From the NCBI GenBank assembly GCA_016288815.1, contig JAEELF010000068.1:1-48703 (forward strand): DNA of 48,703 bases, written 5' to 3'. Shown here in pieces: positions 39,349 to 47,774 of the stretch (the first letter of the stretch is position 1; each line of letters opens with the position of its first letter). The notes beneath the pieces were generated by a model. That model saw nothing but the letters and a program-made list of their open reading frames with translations. It was not told the origin of the DNA and did no database searches. The DNA is from Ruminococcus sp. GTDB lineage: Bacteria; Bacillota; Clostridia; Oscillospirales; Ruminococcaceae. A program made the translations under genes and the position numbers.

Positions 39349-40215
39349 TCAGATAAACTGCGTGCCGATGCCCTCGTTGGAGAGTATCTCGATGAGTATC
39401 GAGTGCGGCACTCTGCCGTCGATGATGACGGTCTTGTGTACGCCTCGTCTGACAGCCTCCACGCAGCAGTCGATCTTGGGTATCATTCCGCCGGAGATTA
39501 TGCCCTGTCTCTTCAGGAAGGGCACCTCGCTGACGTTGACAGCCGGTATCAGCGTGGACGGGTCGTCCTTGTCGCGGAGAAGTCCCGCGATGTCGGTCAT
39601 GAGGATAAGGTTCTCGGCGCCGAGCTCTGCCGCGATACGCGCCGCAGCGGTGTCCGCGTTGATGTTGTAGGTATTGCCGTTCTCGTCGGTCGCAACGGTC
39701 GCGATAACGGGGATATTGCCGTTCGCGAGGGCGTCCGTGATAGGCTTTGTGTTGACCTTCGTTATCTCGCCGACCCAGCCCAGATCCTGACCGTCCTCGG
39801 TGGTCTTCTTCTCAGCCATGAGCATCTCGCCGTCTATACCGCAGAGACCAACAGCGCTGCCCTTGTGCTGTGCGAGGAGCTGAACGAGCTCCTTGTTTAC
39901 CTTGCCTGAGAGCACCATCTTCACGACGTCAACTGTAGCGTCGTCGGTGTAGCGCAGACCGTTGACGAAGCGGCTCTCGATGTTCAGCTTCTTGAGCATA
40001 TCGCTTATCTCGGGACCGCCGCCGTGTACGAGCACGACCTTCACTCCGACCAGAGACAGCAGGACGATATCGGTCATAACAGCGTCCTTGAGCTCCTTGT
40101 TGGTCATGGCGTTGCCGCCGTACTTGATGACGAGTATCTTGTTGTTGTACTTCTGTATGTAGGGCAGGGCGTCGATGAGCACCTGCGACTTGTCGCTGTT
40201 TGAGATGTTTTTCAT
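39349..40215 (-). CDS. argB: Acetylglutamate kinase
   Basis: A 288-residue amino acid kinase family enzyme phosphorylating N-acetylglutamate. Key features are KYGGNAM, the glycine-rich VLVHGGGPEISDML, SRFVNGLRYT, and the nucleotide region LILMTDIAGLL followed by GGMIPKIDCCVEAV. The RFVNGLRYT element is common in arginine-inhibited and linear-pathway kinases. GGAG lies before the ATG. Its start overlaps the end of the PH-like gene by 4 bases, so the two are coupled. It stands upstream of argD in the pathway operon. Confidence 0.96.
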   Translation of the reverse strand: MKNISNSDKSQVLIDALPYIQKYNNKILVIKYGGNAMTNKELKDAVMTDIVLLSLVGVKVVLVHGGGPEISDMLKKLNIESRFVNGLRYTDDATVDVVKMVLSGKVNKELVQLLAQHKGSAVGLCGIDGEMLMAEKKTTEDGQDLGWVGEITKVNTKPITDALANGNIPVIATVATDENGNTYNINADTAAARIAAELGAENLILMTDIAGLLRDKDDPSTLIPAVNVSEVPFLKRQGIISGGMIPKIDCCVEAVRRGVHKTVIIDGRVPHSILIEILSNEGIGTQFI

Positions 40216-40958
40216 TTCCGTACTCCTTGATTTCTGTATTGAGAATGTATCGCGTCCTTCAATATCCTGCTGACACCTGCGGGATCCTTCACTCCGAAGA
40301 TACCGTCAGACGTCAGACCGCGCTGATTCGCAGTCTGTCCCATAGTCTGCTTCATGAAGGTAACGTACCCAATGTTGCGTGCGCTGCTCTTGAAGGTGAT
40401 GTTGCTTATGCCGCTGAGCGGTATCGACCTGAACCTTCCGTTATCGAGTATCATCAGCCTGCTCGTCGTAATGGCGTAGCTGCGGCTGCGGACGTTGCTG
40501 CCCTTTATCAGGAATGCGCCGATCACTATCATGAATATGCCGAAAAGCGGGACGATAAGGAGCGGTAATCCCGCGGCTATCATCATTACGCCCGCGCCCT
40601 TTGCACAGCCTGCGCCGGATTCCTCGCTGGTGAGGTTGGGCTCGGGCTTCGCGCACCATATTATCTGCTCGTTCGGCTGGAGCTTCCGTGCGAACTGATC
40701 CTCGAGCCGGTTCTGTGCGTCGTAGCTGCGCTGCTCGGAGTTGTAGTCCTCATAGGTCTGCTCGTGGTCGTGCCTGCATTCCTCGCGGTACTCCCTGTGG
40801 GTCTCACGCACGTCATAATTGTCGTATGACTGCTCGTGACTGTGGGCGCATTCGCGGCGCGATTCTTTTGTCGGGCGGACGTAATCATCGTCGTACTTGG
40901 CGTTTATCCGCTCGTTGTATTCGTCGTAATCCTCTTCTCTGTACCTTCTGAACAGCAC
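40212..40958 (-). CDS. Hypothetical membrane protein with bacterial PH-like domain
   Basis: A 248-residue protein. The N-terminal ~90 residues are very rich in Asp, Glu, Arg, Tyr and His and lack obvious structure (REEDYDEYNERINAKYDDDY). Two hydrophobic helices (about 120-155) follow, then a bacterial PH-like (bPH2) segment with SRSYAITTSRLMILDNGRFR and IPLSGISNITF. The start is GTG at 40958 with GGGAG upstream. It is locked between argJ (16 bases away) and argB (4-base overlap). The name is inferred from the fold-like pattern; function and the link to arginine are unknown. Confidence 0.75.
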   Translation of the reverse strand: MLFRRYREEDYDEYNERINAKYDDDYVRPTKESRRECAHSHEQSYDNYDVRETHREYREECRHDHEQTYEDYNSEQRSYDAQNRLEDQFARKLQPNEQIIWCAKPEPNLTSEESGAGCAKGAGVMMIAAGLPLLIVPLFGIFMIVIGAFLIKGSNVRSRSYAITTSRLMILDNGRFRSIPLSGISNITFKSSARNIGYVTFMKQTMGQTANQRGLTSDGIFGVKDPAGVSRILKDAIHSQYRNQGVRK

Positions 40959-40973
40959 GCAGTCATCACTCCC

Positions 40974-42227
40974 TTACGAGCGGTAATCGCCGTTTATCTT
41001 GACGTAATCATAGGTGAGGTCGCAGCCCCATGCAACGGCGTTTCCTGCGCCCTCACCGAGCCTGATATCGACCAGTATCTCCTCCTCGGAGAGCACCTTC
41101 TTTGCTTCCTCCTCGGAGAACTTCTCGACGCAGCCCCTGCGTCCGAGAGCGATCCTGCCGCCCTTTGACGCGATGTCGAAGTCCACCTTGCTGATGTCCA
41201 CATCAGCATCGGCGTAGCCGATCGCGCAGTAGATACGTCCTGCGTTGGCGTCCTCGCCGAAGATCATCGACTTGAACAGGCTCGAGGTGATGACGGACTT
41301 TGCAACGATCTCAGCGGTGAGTTCGTCCTTTGCGCCGGAAACCGCGCACTCGACCAGCTTTGTAGCGCCCTCGCCGTCGCGCGCCATCATGCGTGCGAGG
41401 TTGAGCATTATCGCGTAGAGAGCGTTCTCAAACGCCTCGAAATCCTCGTTCTCCTTTGTGACGGGAGTATTCTCCGCAAGACCGGAAGCCATGACGCAGA
41501 CCATGTCGTTCGTGGAGGTATCTCCGTCAACGCTCACGCGGTTGAGAGTGACCTTCACTACGTCGCTGAGTGCTCTCTGGAGGAGCTCTGCGGAGATCGC
41601 AGCGTCGGTTGTGAGGAAGGTGAGGGTTGTAGCCATGTTGGGGTGTATCATGCCGCTTCCCTTGAGCATACCGCCGAGGGTGCAGGTCTTGCCGCCGAGG
41701 GTGAACTTTACTGCTATCTCCTTGGGCATGGTATCGGTGGTCATTATCGCCTGAACTGCGCGCGGGTTGCCGTCGTAGGTCAGACCCTCCGCGAGCGCCG
41801 GCATACCGGCAGCTATAGGCTCGATGGGGAGCACCTGACCGATCACTCCGGTCGAAGCGACGATGACGTCGTCCGCTGAGATACCGAGCGCCTGAGCGGT
41901 CAGCTCGCACATCTTGTTTGCCTTCTCGACACCGTCGGGGTTGCAGGTGTTTGCGTTCACGGAGTTCACGATGACCGCACGCGCCGTGCCGTTTCTGAGG
42001 TGCTCCTTGGTGACGAGTATCGGGGCGCCCTTGACCTTGTTCGTGGTGTAGACAGCGGCGGCAGTGCATTCGCAGTCAGCCGCGATCATAGCGAGGTCGT
42101 TCTTGCCCTTAGCCGGGAGCGCGCCCTCGTGAGTGAGACCGCACTGCACGCCGTTCGCGCGGAATCCCTTGGCAGCACACACTCCGCCGTCGGTGAATTC
42201 TATCCCGTTGAATTTTTTCAGTTCCAT
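40974..42227 (-). CDS. argJ: Glutamate N-acetyltransferase / ornithine acetyltransferase
   Basis: A 417-residue ArgJ. It recycles the acetyl group from N-acetylornithine to glutamate, and some members also use acetyl-CoA. The autocleavage site is visible in KGSGMIHPNMAT-TLTF: cleavage is expected between Ala199 and the nucleophile Thr200, giving alpha and beta chains. Other landmarks are ASTGVIGQVLP and DGDTSTNDMV. AAGGAG precedes the ATG. It lies between the GNAT gene and the PH-like gene. Presence of ArgJ means the cyclic pathway operates. Confidence 0.97.
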   Translation of the reverse strand: MELKKFNGIEFTDGGVCAAKGFRANGVQCGLTHEGALPAKGKNDLAMIAADCECTAAAVYTTNKVKGAPILVTKEHLRNGTARAVIVNSVNANTCNPDGVEKANKMCELTAQALGISADDVIVASTGVIGQVLPIEPIAAGMPALAEGLTYDGNPRAVQAIMTTDTMPKEIAVKFTLGGKTCTLGGMLKGSGMIHPNMATTLTFLTTDAAISAELLQRALSDVVKVTLNRVSVDGDTSTNDMVCVMASGLAENTPVTKENEDFEAFENALYAIMLNLARMMARDGEGATKLVECAVSGAKDELTAEIVAKSVITSSLFKSMIFGEDANAGRIYCAIGYADADVDISKVDFDIASKGGRIALGRRGCVEKFSEEEAKKVLSEEEILVDIRLGEGAGNAVAWGCDLTYDYVKINGDYRS

Positions 42228-42239
42228 ATCATTACTCCT

Positions 42240-42680
42240 TTATGTATCTATCCTGACAAGCTCACGCAGAGCTAAATTACGGTAATTGAGGTCGTCCCGC
42301 ACGGTGAAGCCCTGTTTTTCCCAGAAGGCATTTCCCGTGTCGTTGTACTTGAACACAAGCAGCGCGACCTTGCTGATATGCTCAGCTCTGAGAGCGTCAA
42401 GGCAGGCGGCGACGAGCTTTGTGCCGAGCCCCTGGTGCCTGTACTGCTCCGCGACCGCCATATGGTGGATGAAACCGCGTCTGCCGTCATTTCCGCCGAG
42501 AATGACGCCGGCTATCGTGCCGTTGTCGTCCGCGACGAAAACAGTTGTGGGGTTCCTCCGCAGGAAGCGTTCTATGCCCTCGCGTGAGTCGTCAACGTCG
42601 TTGAATCCCATGTTCCTGCACGACATCCACATCGCGTAGATCTTGTCGTAGTCGTCGATAGTCATCAGGCGGATATCCAT
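42240..42680 (-). CDS. GNAT-family N-acetyltransferase
   Basis: A 146-residue acetyltransferase with the acetyl-CoA binding motif QYRHQGLGTKLVAACLDAL and the C-terminal NDTGNAFWEKQGF. It resembles YpeA-like GNAT proteins. GGAGGAAGG precedes the ATG. It sits between argC and argJ, where it could prime the pathway by making N-acetylglutamate from acetyl-CoA, as short ArgA-like proteins do, if ArgJ is monofunctional. That is a guess from position; other acyl acceptors are equally possible. Confidence 0.85.
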   Translation of the reverse strand: MDIRLMTIDDYDKIYAMWMSCRNMGFNDVDDSREGIERFLRRNPTTVFVADDNGTIAGVILGGNDGRRGFIHHMAVAEQYRHQGLGTKLVAACLDALRAEHISKVALLVFKYNDTGNAFWEKQGFTVRDDLNYRNLALRELVRIDT

Positions 42681-42699
42681 AGCGGCCTTCCTCCTTATC

Positions 42700-43647
42700 T
42701 CAGATGAGCCCGGTAGTCTCGTCTATGCCGAGCATGATGTTCAGGCACTGAACAGCCGCTCCGGAAGCACCTTTTCCGAGATTGTCGAGGCGTGAGCAGA
42801 GGAGTATCTGCTCGTCGTTGCCGAAAACGAATATCTGCATCTTGTTCTGTCCGCTGAGCGTGTTCGACGCAAGGAAGAACGACTTCTGCTCATCGAGTGT
42901 CATCTTCGGCATGACCTCAACGAGCTTTGCGCCCTCGTAGTGTCTGCCGTACATCTCCTGCACTGCCTCCGCTGTTACCTTCTTCGCGAGCATTCTTGTC
43001 TGTATCGGGACGCTCACCACCATGCCGCTGAAATAGTCGCAGACCATGGGGTTGAACATCGGCTTGTAGGTCAGCCCCGACACAGTCTGCATTTCCGGCA
43101 GGTGCTTGTGCTGCTGGGAGAGCGCATACTGTCTCGGGCTGTTGAACTCGAACGGCTTATCGTCGCCCTCGTAGACCGCGATCGCTTTCTTGCCGGCACC
43201 GCTGTAGCCGGAGGTCGCATATGCGAACACCGGGAAATCCGCGGGGATAATGCCGTTCTTCACGAGCGGGTAGACTATCGAAGCGAAGCCGCTCGCGTAG
43301 CAGCCGGGAACAGCCACCCTGTTCGAGGTGCGTATCTTTTCTCTGTGCTCTGGCGAGAGCTCCGGGAAGCCGTAAGCCCACGCGGGATTAGTTCTGTGCG
43401 CTGTGGAAGCGTCGATTATGCGTACATGGTCGTTGTTCACGAACGACACAGCCTCGCGGGAGGCGTCGTCCGGCAGACACAGGAACGTGAAGTCCGAGCC
43501 GTTTATCATCTTGGCGCGCTCCTCGGGGTCCTTGCGCTTGTCCTCGGCTATCTTCACTATCTCGACGTCGCTCCGTCCCTCGAAGCGCTCCAGTATTTTC
43601 AGACCGGTCGTGCCCTCCTGACCGTCTATATATATTTTTGCTGACAT
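42700..43647 (-). CDS. argC: N-acetyl-gamma-glutamyl-phosphate reductase, short type
   Basis: A 315-residue NADPH-dependent reductase forming N-acetylglutamate semialdehyde. The length and the sequence IYIDGQEGTTGLKILERF mark the shorter (type 2) ArgC. The catalytic cysteine is in VPGCYASGF; STAHRTNPAWAYGFPEL and the substrate region YATSGYSGAGKKAI are typical. GGAG precedes the ATG at 43647. It begins the argC-GNAT-argJ-bPH-argB set after a repeat-rich gap. No sharp promoter was seen in that gap. Confidence 0.95.
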   Translation of the reverse strand: MSAKIYIDGQEGTTGLKILERFEGRSDVEIVKIAEDKRKDPEERAKMINGSDFTFLCLPDDASREAVSFVNNDHVRIIDASTAHRTNPAWAYGFPELSPEHREKIRTSNRVAVPGCYASGFASIVYPLVKNGIIPADFPVFAYATSGYSGAGKKAIAVYEGDDKPFEFNSPRQYALSQQHKHLPEMQTVSGLTYKPMFNPMVCDYFSGMVVSVPIQTRMLAKKVTAEAVQEMYGRHYEGAKLVEVMPKMTLDEQKSFFLASNTLSGQNKMQIFVFGNDEQILLCSRLDNLGKGASGAAVQCLNIMLGIDETTGLI

Positions 43648-43692
43648 AATTATACTCCTTTGCCTTAACTTGGTCTATTGACGAGGTATTTC

Positions 43693-43809
43693 AGGGAACG
43701 CCCTCTCTTGCAGGGCGTTTCCTCCCATAAAACAGTCCACCGGACTGTTTTATGATCCACCCTTTGCGGTGACTCCCTACAGTGTAGGGAGATGTCAGCA
43801 AAGCTGACA
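43693..43809. repeat. Cluster of four consecutive palindromes
   Basis: Four hairpins follow one another: AGGGAACGCCCT with AGGGCGTTTCCT (43693-43723), CATAAAACAGTCC with its complement (43726-43754), CTCCCTACA with TGTAGGGAG (43773-43791), and TGTCAGC with GCTGACA (43793-43809). Such stacked imperfect palindromes are typical of dispersed repeats in gut Firmicutes. They lie between argH and argC. Confidence 0.7.
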
Positions 43810-43933
43810 GAGGGTCACGGACCCGGTTAGGGGCGCTTCCTCAATGCGGGGCGCTGCCCTGCACCTGCAAGGGACTGTCTGCCCCTTGACCCTGACCAAA
43901 GGGTTGTGGACCATTTGGAATCCCTTTGTTGAT
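43810..43933. repeat. Repeat-like stretch with short direct repeats
   Basis: GGGGCGC occurs twice (near 43827 and 43849), followed by the CCCTGCA/TGCAAGGG near-palindrome and a GACC/CCAAAGGG-rich part. No gene is supported. It continues the palindromic cluster and is probably part of the same dispersed repeat. Confidence 0.45.
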
Positions 43934-44185
43934 CTAACGCTTCTTTTTCTTCGCGGTCTTTCGCTGATATTTCGCCCGCTTGGGGTCCTCGAGGTCGCTC
44001 TCGTCCTCCTTGAACGAATGCCACACGCTGATGACAAGCGTTGCTGTTACTATCGCCGCGAACCAGAAAATGTGCGCCTTGACGTTGAATGCGAGCCACA
44101 GTCCCATCACGACTTCTCCCGCGACCCACGTCACACCCATGAGCAGCGTCAGACCGAGTATGAATGTAAAGTCCTTCTTTTTCAT
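43934..44185 (-). CDS. Small two-helix membrane protein
   Basis: An 83-residue protein with two hydrophobic helices (FTFILGLTLLMGVTWVAGEV, then AHIFWFAAIVTATLVISVW) and a charged tail ending in TAKKKKR. Both ends are probably cytoplasmic. Its ATG overlaps the argH stop (ATGA), so it is translated by coupling with argH. No family is recognised and no function is suggested beyond a membrane location. Confidence 0.75.
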   Translation of the reverse strand: MKKKDFTFILGLTLLMGVTWVAGEVVMGLWLAFNVKAHIFWFAAIVTATLVISVWHSFKEDESDLEDPKRAKYQRKTAKKKKR

Positions 44186-45567
44186 GCCTGTGCGTTCAGC
44201 TTCTCCTCAGCGAGAGCTATCTGCTTAGCCACCTCGTCCGGCGACGGACCGCCGTAGCTGCGGCGCTCACGCACGCAGGTGTCGAGGCTTATCGCTTCGT
44301 ATACGTCCTCGGTGAAGAGCTCCGTCATCTTCTGATAGTCAGCGAGCGGCAGAGTCTCGAGCGTTACGCCCTTTTCGATGCACTGTGCAACGAGCGTGCC
44401 CGTTATCTTGTAAGCGTCGCGGAAGGGCATACCCTTCTTCACAAGGTAATCCGCGCAATCCGTGGCATTGATGAAGCCGCGTGCAGCAGCATTTCTCATA
44501 TTGTCCTTGAGGACGCGCATGGTCTTCAACATGGGGGTGAAGGTCTTGACGCAGAGCTTTACGTTGTCAACAGCGTCGAAGATAGCTTCCTTGTCCTCCT
44601 GCATATCCTTGTTGTACGCGAGCGGAAGACCCTTCATCATGGTGAGCAGGGTAACGAGGTCGCCGTTCACGCGCCCCGTCTTGCCGCGTATCAGCTCGGT
44701 GACGTCGGGGTTCTTCTTCTGGGGCATTATCGACGAGCCCGTAGCGAATGCGTCGTCGAGCTCCACGAACTTGAACTCCCACGAGCACCAGAGTATGATC
44801 TCCTCGGAGAAGCGCGAGAGGTGCGTCATCAGCAGCGACAGCGCACAGCACAGCTCCACGCAGTAATCGCGGTCGGAGACGCCGTCAAGGCTGTTCGGCA
44901 TGGGTGAATCGAAGCCGAGCAGCTCGGCAGTCTGGAACCTGTCCGTGCTGTAGGTCGTACCCGCAAGAGCGCCGCAGCCGAGCGGGCAGACGTTCATGCG
45001 CTTTGCCGCGTCGGAGAGTCTTTCGAGGTCGCGCAGGAGCATCCAGACATACGCCATGAGGTGATGTGCGAAGGTTATCGGCTGTGCACGCTGGAGGTGC
45101 GTATAGCCGGGCATGATGGTCTCCGTGTGCTGCTTTGACATTTCTATCAGAGCGCCGATGAGCTCGCGCACCATATCGGAAATGGTCTTTATCTCGTCGC
45201 GGAGGTAAAGTCTCAGGTCAACCGCGACCTGATCGTTTCGCGAGCGGGAGGTGTGCAGTCTCTTTCCGACGTCGCCGAGGCGCTTGGTGAGCTCTGCCTC
45301 GATGAACATATGGATATCCTCAGCAGTCGGGTCGAGCTCGAGCTTGCCGGAATCGAGGTCTGCGAGTATCTCCTTGAGTCCCTTTATCAGCGTCTCGCTG
45401 TCGGACTTCGTGATTATGCCGCAGTCGCCGAGCATGGTCGCGTGGGCTATGCTGCCCTGTATATCGTGGCGGTACATACGTCCGTCAAAGGCAATGGAAG
45501 AATTGAAGGCATTCACGGTCTCATCGACCTGCTTCGAGAATCTTCCCGCCCACATTACGTTTGCCAT
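44182..45567 (-). CDS. argH: Argininosuccinate lyase
   Basis: A 461-residue enzyme of the fumarase/aspartase superfamily that splits argininosuccinate to arginine and fumarate, the last pathway step. The signature GSSIMPQKKNPD is intact. MWAGRFSKQVDETVNAFNSS at the start, HTSRSRNDQVAVDLRLY and GYTHLQRAQPITF are all typical. AAGGAG precedes the ATG. It lies 17 bases after a small Cys-containing gene and overlaps the following small membrane protein gene. Confidence 0.97.
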   Translation of the reverse strand: MANVMWAGRFSKQVDETVNAFNSSIAFDGRMYRHDIQGSIAHATMLGDCGIITKSDSETLIKGLKEILADLDSGKLELDPTAEDIHMFIEAELTKRLGDVGKRLHTSRSRNDQVAVDLRLYLRDEIKTISDMVRELIGALIEMSKQHTETIMPGYTHLQRAQPITFAHHLMAYVWMLLRDLERLSDAAKRMNVCPLGCGALAGTTYSTDRFQTAELLGFDSPMPNSLDGVSDRDYCVELCCALSLLMTHLSRFSEEIILWCSWEFKFVELDDAFATGSSIMPQKKNPDVTELIRGKTGRVNGDLVTLLTMMKGLPLAYNKDMQEDKEAIFDAVDNVKLCVKTFTPMLKTMRVLKDNMRNAAARGFINATDCADYLVKKGMPFRDAYKITGTLVAQCIEKGVTLETLPLADYQKMTELFTEDVYEAISLDTCVRERRSYGGPSPDEVAKQIALAEEKLNAQA

Positions 45568-45584
45568 ATCTTTACTCCTTGTGA

Positions 45585-45770
45585 TTATTTTTTGCGCTTA
45601 TTTGCGCCTGCAAAGTACTTTTTCAGAGCCTCGCTCCCGCATATCGCACTGTAGCACGACCCCCGGCAGAGGTCTGCGATGTCCTTGGGAGAGAGGTCAG
45701 TGACGCGGTTTTTCGGCAGGGGGACGTCTATCTCGCCCGTGCCGTATGCAGTGACCTCTTTTAAAGCCAT
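45585..45770 (-). CDS. Small hypothetical protein upstream of argH
   Basis: A 61-residue frame, MALKEVTAYGTGEIDVPLPK at the start and a three-Cys segment LCRGSCYSAICGSE near residue 40, ending in basic residues. The ribosome site is weak. Its tight placement (17 bases before argH) and protein-like composition favour a real gene, but no family is recognised. Confidence 0.5.
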   Translation of the reverse strand: MALKEVTAYGTGEIDVPLPKNRVTDLSPKDIADLCRGSCYSAICGSEALKKYFAGANKRKK

Positions 45771-45809
45771 TTATTCTGCCGCTCACTAATATATCGCCCG
45801 TGAAACACC

Positions 45810-47222
45810 TCAGTTGCTCTTGACGAAGTCCGCGATGTCGTCCATTACAGTCTCGTCGAAGTCGCCGTTCTTGTCGTCGAAGAAGTGTCCCAGACCCTCA
45901 TACAGCTTGAACGTGCAGTTCGGGTTGTCGCTGAGCTTTTCCTGCCATACGGGATAGTCCCTGTCGGGGTAGACCTGAATATCAGCGTCGCCCTGTAAGA
46001 ACAGCATGGGGATAGTCAGCCTGTCGGCGATATCTGCGGGCTCTATAGCTTGGAGAGACTCAAAGTACGGGATACCGAAGAATACGGATGTCACCTGATA
46101 GAGACTGGGGTTATCGGTCTCCTTGATGATGTGTTCGTCGCGCAGGGTCTCCGTCTGGTCTATGAGAGTCTCCATGTAATCGCGCAGAGGACCCTCGCCG
46201 AGCGTTTCGAGCTGAACGTTGAGCTGCTCGAGCCATACGTCTATCAGGTGGCGGGGAGTTCCCGCGAGGGAGATCGCAGCCTTGACTTTGCTGTTGCGCT
46301 CTGCGATAGACGGCATGAGCGAGCCGCCGAGACTGTGCCCGAGCACATAGATACCACTGATCTCGCCGCTGTCCGCATAGGTCTGCGCGAGCGCTATCGC
46401 CGCGTCAACGTCGTCGAGGTATTCGTCGTCAACGGTAACATCTTCGGTCGCCATTTCGGGGAACTGGTAGAAGCGCTTGTTGAATCTGAGGGTCGCGACG
46501 CCTCTCTCTGCAAGTCCGTGCGCGAGCGCATCGAACACGCCCACCTCGTTCATATCGCACTGCCCCGAGCCCCAGATGAGGAGCAGCAGAGGAGGAGCTT
46601 CCGCGTTCTTGGGCATACAGAGCATACCGTCGAGGCCGTACTCGCCGACTTTTACCGCAGTCTCGGCGTAGTCGCCGGTCTCCTCGGGGAGTATCTCCTC
46701 CGGCTCGTCGGAGTCGGGCTCGTGGACAAGCAGACCAATGATCGCACCTTCTCCCGCGAATTCTATATCCATGACAAGTTCTTCATTCTCGAATTTCAGT
46801 GTGGTGGAGGTGGAAGACATAGTCCCGTCGATCTCCTCGGTCGTTCCGAGCATCTCGACGAATTTTCCGGATTGCATCTGTGTCTGCACCCAGAACATTT
46901 TTATGTCGTTTTCAGATATCTGAGCCTTGACGTCTAACGAGAGGGCTTCGTACAGCGGGGAAGCGTTTCCGGCAGCAAGCTCGGAGATGAGCTCTCTTGC
47001 CGTTGCGGAACAACCGGTGTACCCGACCGGCTCTGCGGCGGGTGCGGTCGTTTCCTCAGCAGCAGTCGTGTCCTCGGCAGAACTCGTATCCTCTGCCTCT
47101 GTGGTCTCAGACTGAGCGGCAGAGGTCTCCGCTGCGGACTCGGAGCCCGGTGTATCCTTGGCTCTGCAGCTTGTGAAGAGCGTCAGTGCAGCAGCTGCCG
47201 CGAGTATCTTTTTCCAGTTCAT
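45810..47222 (-). CDS. Lipoprotein alpha/beta-hydrolase
   Basis: A 470-residue exported lipoprotein. The lipobox LFTSC places the modified Cys at 19. An Ala/Thr/Glu-rich spacer (20-65), a DUF3887-like region (about 70-165) and an alpha/beta-hydrolase domain follow. The nucleophile elbow GHSLGGS, an acid in FLQGDADIQV and the His in YEGLGHFFDD form a plausible triad. It probably hydrolyses an ester or peptide at the outer membrane face; the substrate is unknown. GAGGGT precedes the ATG. It stands between the DUF3592-like gene and the small gene before argH. Confidence 0.88.
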   Translation of the reverse strand: MNWKKILAAAAALTLFTSCRAKDTPGSESAAETSAAQSETTEAEDTSSAEDTTAAEETTAPAAEPVGYTGCSATARELISELAAGNASPLYEALSLDVKAQISENDIKMFWVQTQMQSGKFVEMLGTTEEIDGTMSSTSTTLKFENEELVMDIEFAGEGAIIGLLVHEPDSDEPEEILPEETGDYAETAVKVGEYGLDGMLCMPKNAEAPPLLLLIWGSGQCDMNEVGVFDALAHGLAERGVATLRFNKRFYQFPEMATEDVTVDDEYLDDVDAAIALAQTYADSGEISGIYVLGHSLGGSLMPSIAERNSKVKAAISLAGTPRHLIDVWLEQLNVQLETLGEGPLRDYMETLIDQTETLRDEHIIKETDNPSLYQVTSVFFGIPYFESLQAIEPADIADRLTIPMLFLQGDADIQVYPDRDYPVWQEKLSDNPNCTFKLYEGLGHFFDDKNGDFDETVMDDIADFVKSN

Positions 47223-47253
47223 GTCAATTACCCTCTGTATTGATAAAATCGCA

Positions 47254-47280
47254 ACAGGCAGGAGTGCTTCCCCTGCCTGT
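47254..47280 (-). terminator. Hairpin between the DUF3592-like gene and the lipoprotein gene
   Basis: ACAGGCAGG (47254-47262) pairs with CCTGCCTGT (47272-47280) around a 9-base loop. On the minus strand a T-rich stretch (TTGCGATTTTAT) follows. Confidence 0.7.
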
Positions 47281-47309
47281 GATATATTGCGTAATGCCGT
47301 TTTGCGGCG

Positions 47310-47774
47310 TCAGAGCTCCGATATGAACGTCAGGAACACGAATGCGCCGGCGATGAGCAGCACGAGATACCAGCAGATATCCCACTTGATACCGTTCTTC
47401 GCGGACTTTTCCTCGCTCCCGTCTGCGAGCACAGCTCTTCCGGAGTTGAGACTGTCGTAGAGTATCTTCACTGTGTCGCCCTTTTTCAGGTCGCTGGCGA
47501 CGTCTATGAGCGCCGCTTCCTTGGTGAAGCTGATACCGTCAGCCTTGTAGCTGAGCATGATCGTACCAAGGTTCTGCGACATACCCGCGGGTGCGCCCCT
47601 GAGTGTGGATATCTGGTGCTTTGTCTGCTCGTCGACAGTTGCGTCGATCTCGACGGGCTCGCCCTCGAAGGACTTGACGCTGCTCTTTCGCAGGTTGATG
47701 ATGTTGAGTATCAGATCGAAGGTTATGCCGCCGAAGAATATGACGACAAACACCCAGAATAGTATCTTTATCAT
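47310..47774 (-). CDS. DUF3592-like membrane protein
   Basis: A 154-residue protein with one helix at each end (ILFWVFVVIFFGGITFDLIL and ICWYLVLLIAGAFVFLTFI) and a central beta-rich domain containing KKGDTVKILYDSLNSGRAVL. That layout matches DUF3592, a widespread family of unknown function. Its ATG shares a base with the argG stop codon (TAATG), so it is co-translated with argG. No enzymatic residues are visible. Confidence 0.72.
   Translation of the reverse strand: MIKILFWVFVVIFFGGITFDLILNIINLRKSSVKSFEGEPVEIDATVDEQTKHQISTLRGAPAGMSQNLGTIMLSYKADGISFTKEAALIDVASDLKKGDTVKILYDSLNSGRAVLADGSEEKSAKNGIKWDICWYLVLLIAGAFVFLTFISEL

Noticed and set aside
43693-43933. Possible CRISPR array
   Set aside because: The repeats are different palindromes without a regular repeat-spacer pattern, and no cas genes are present.
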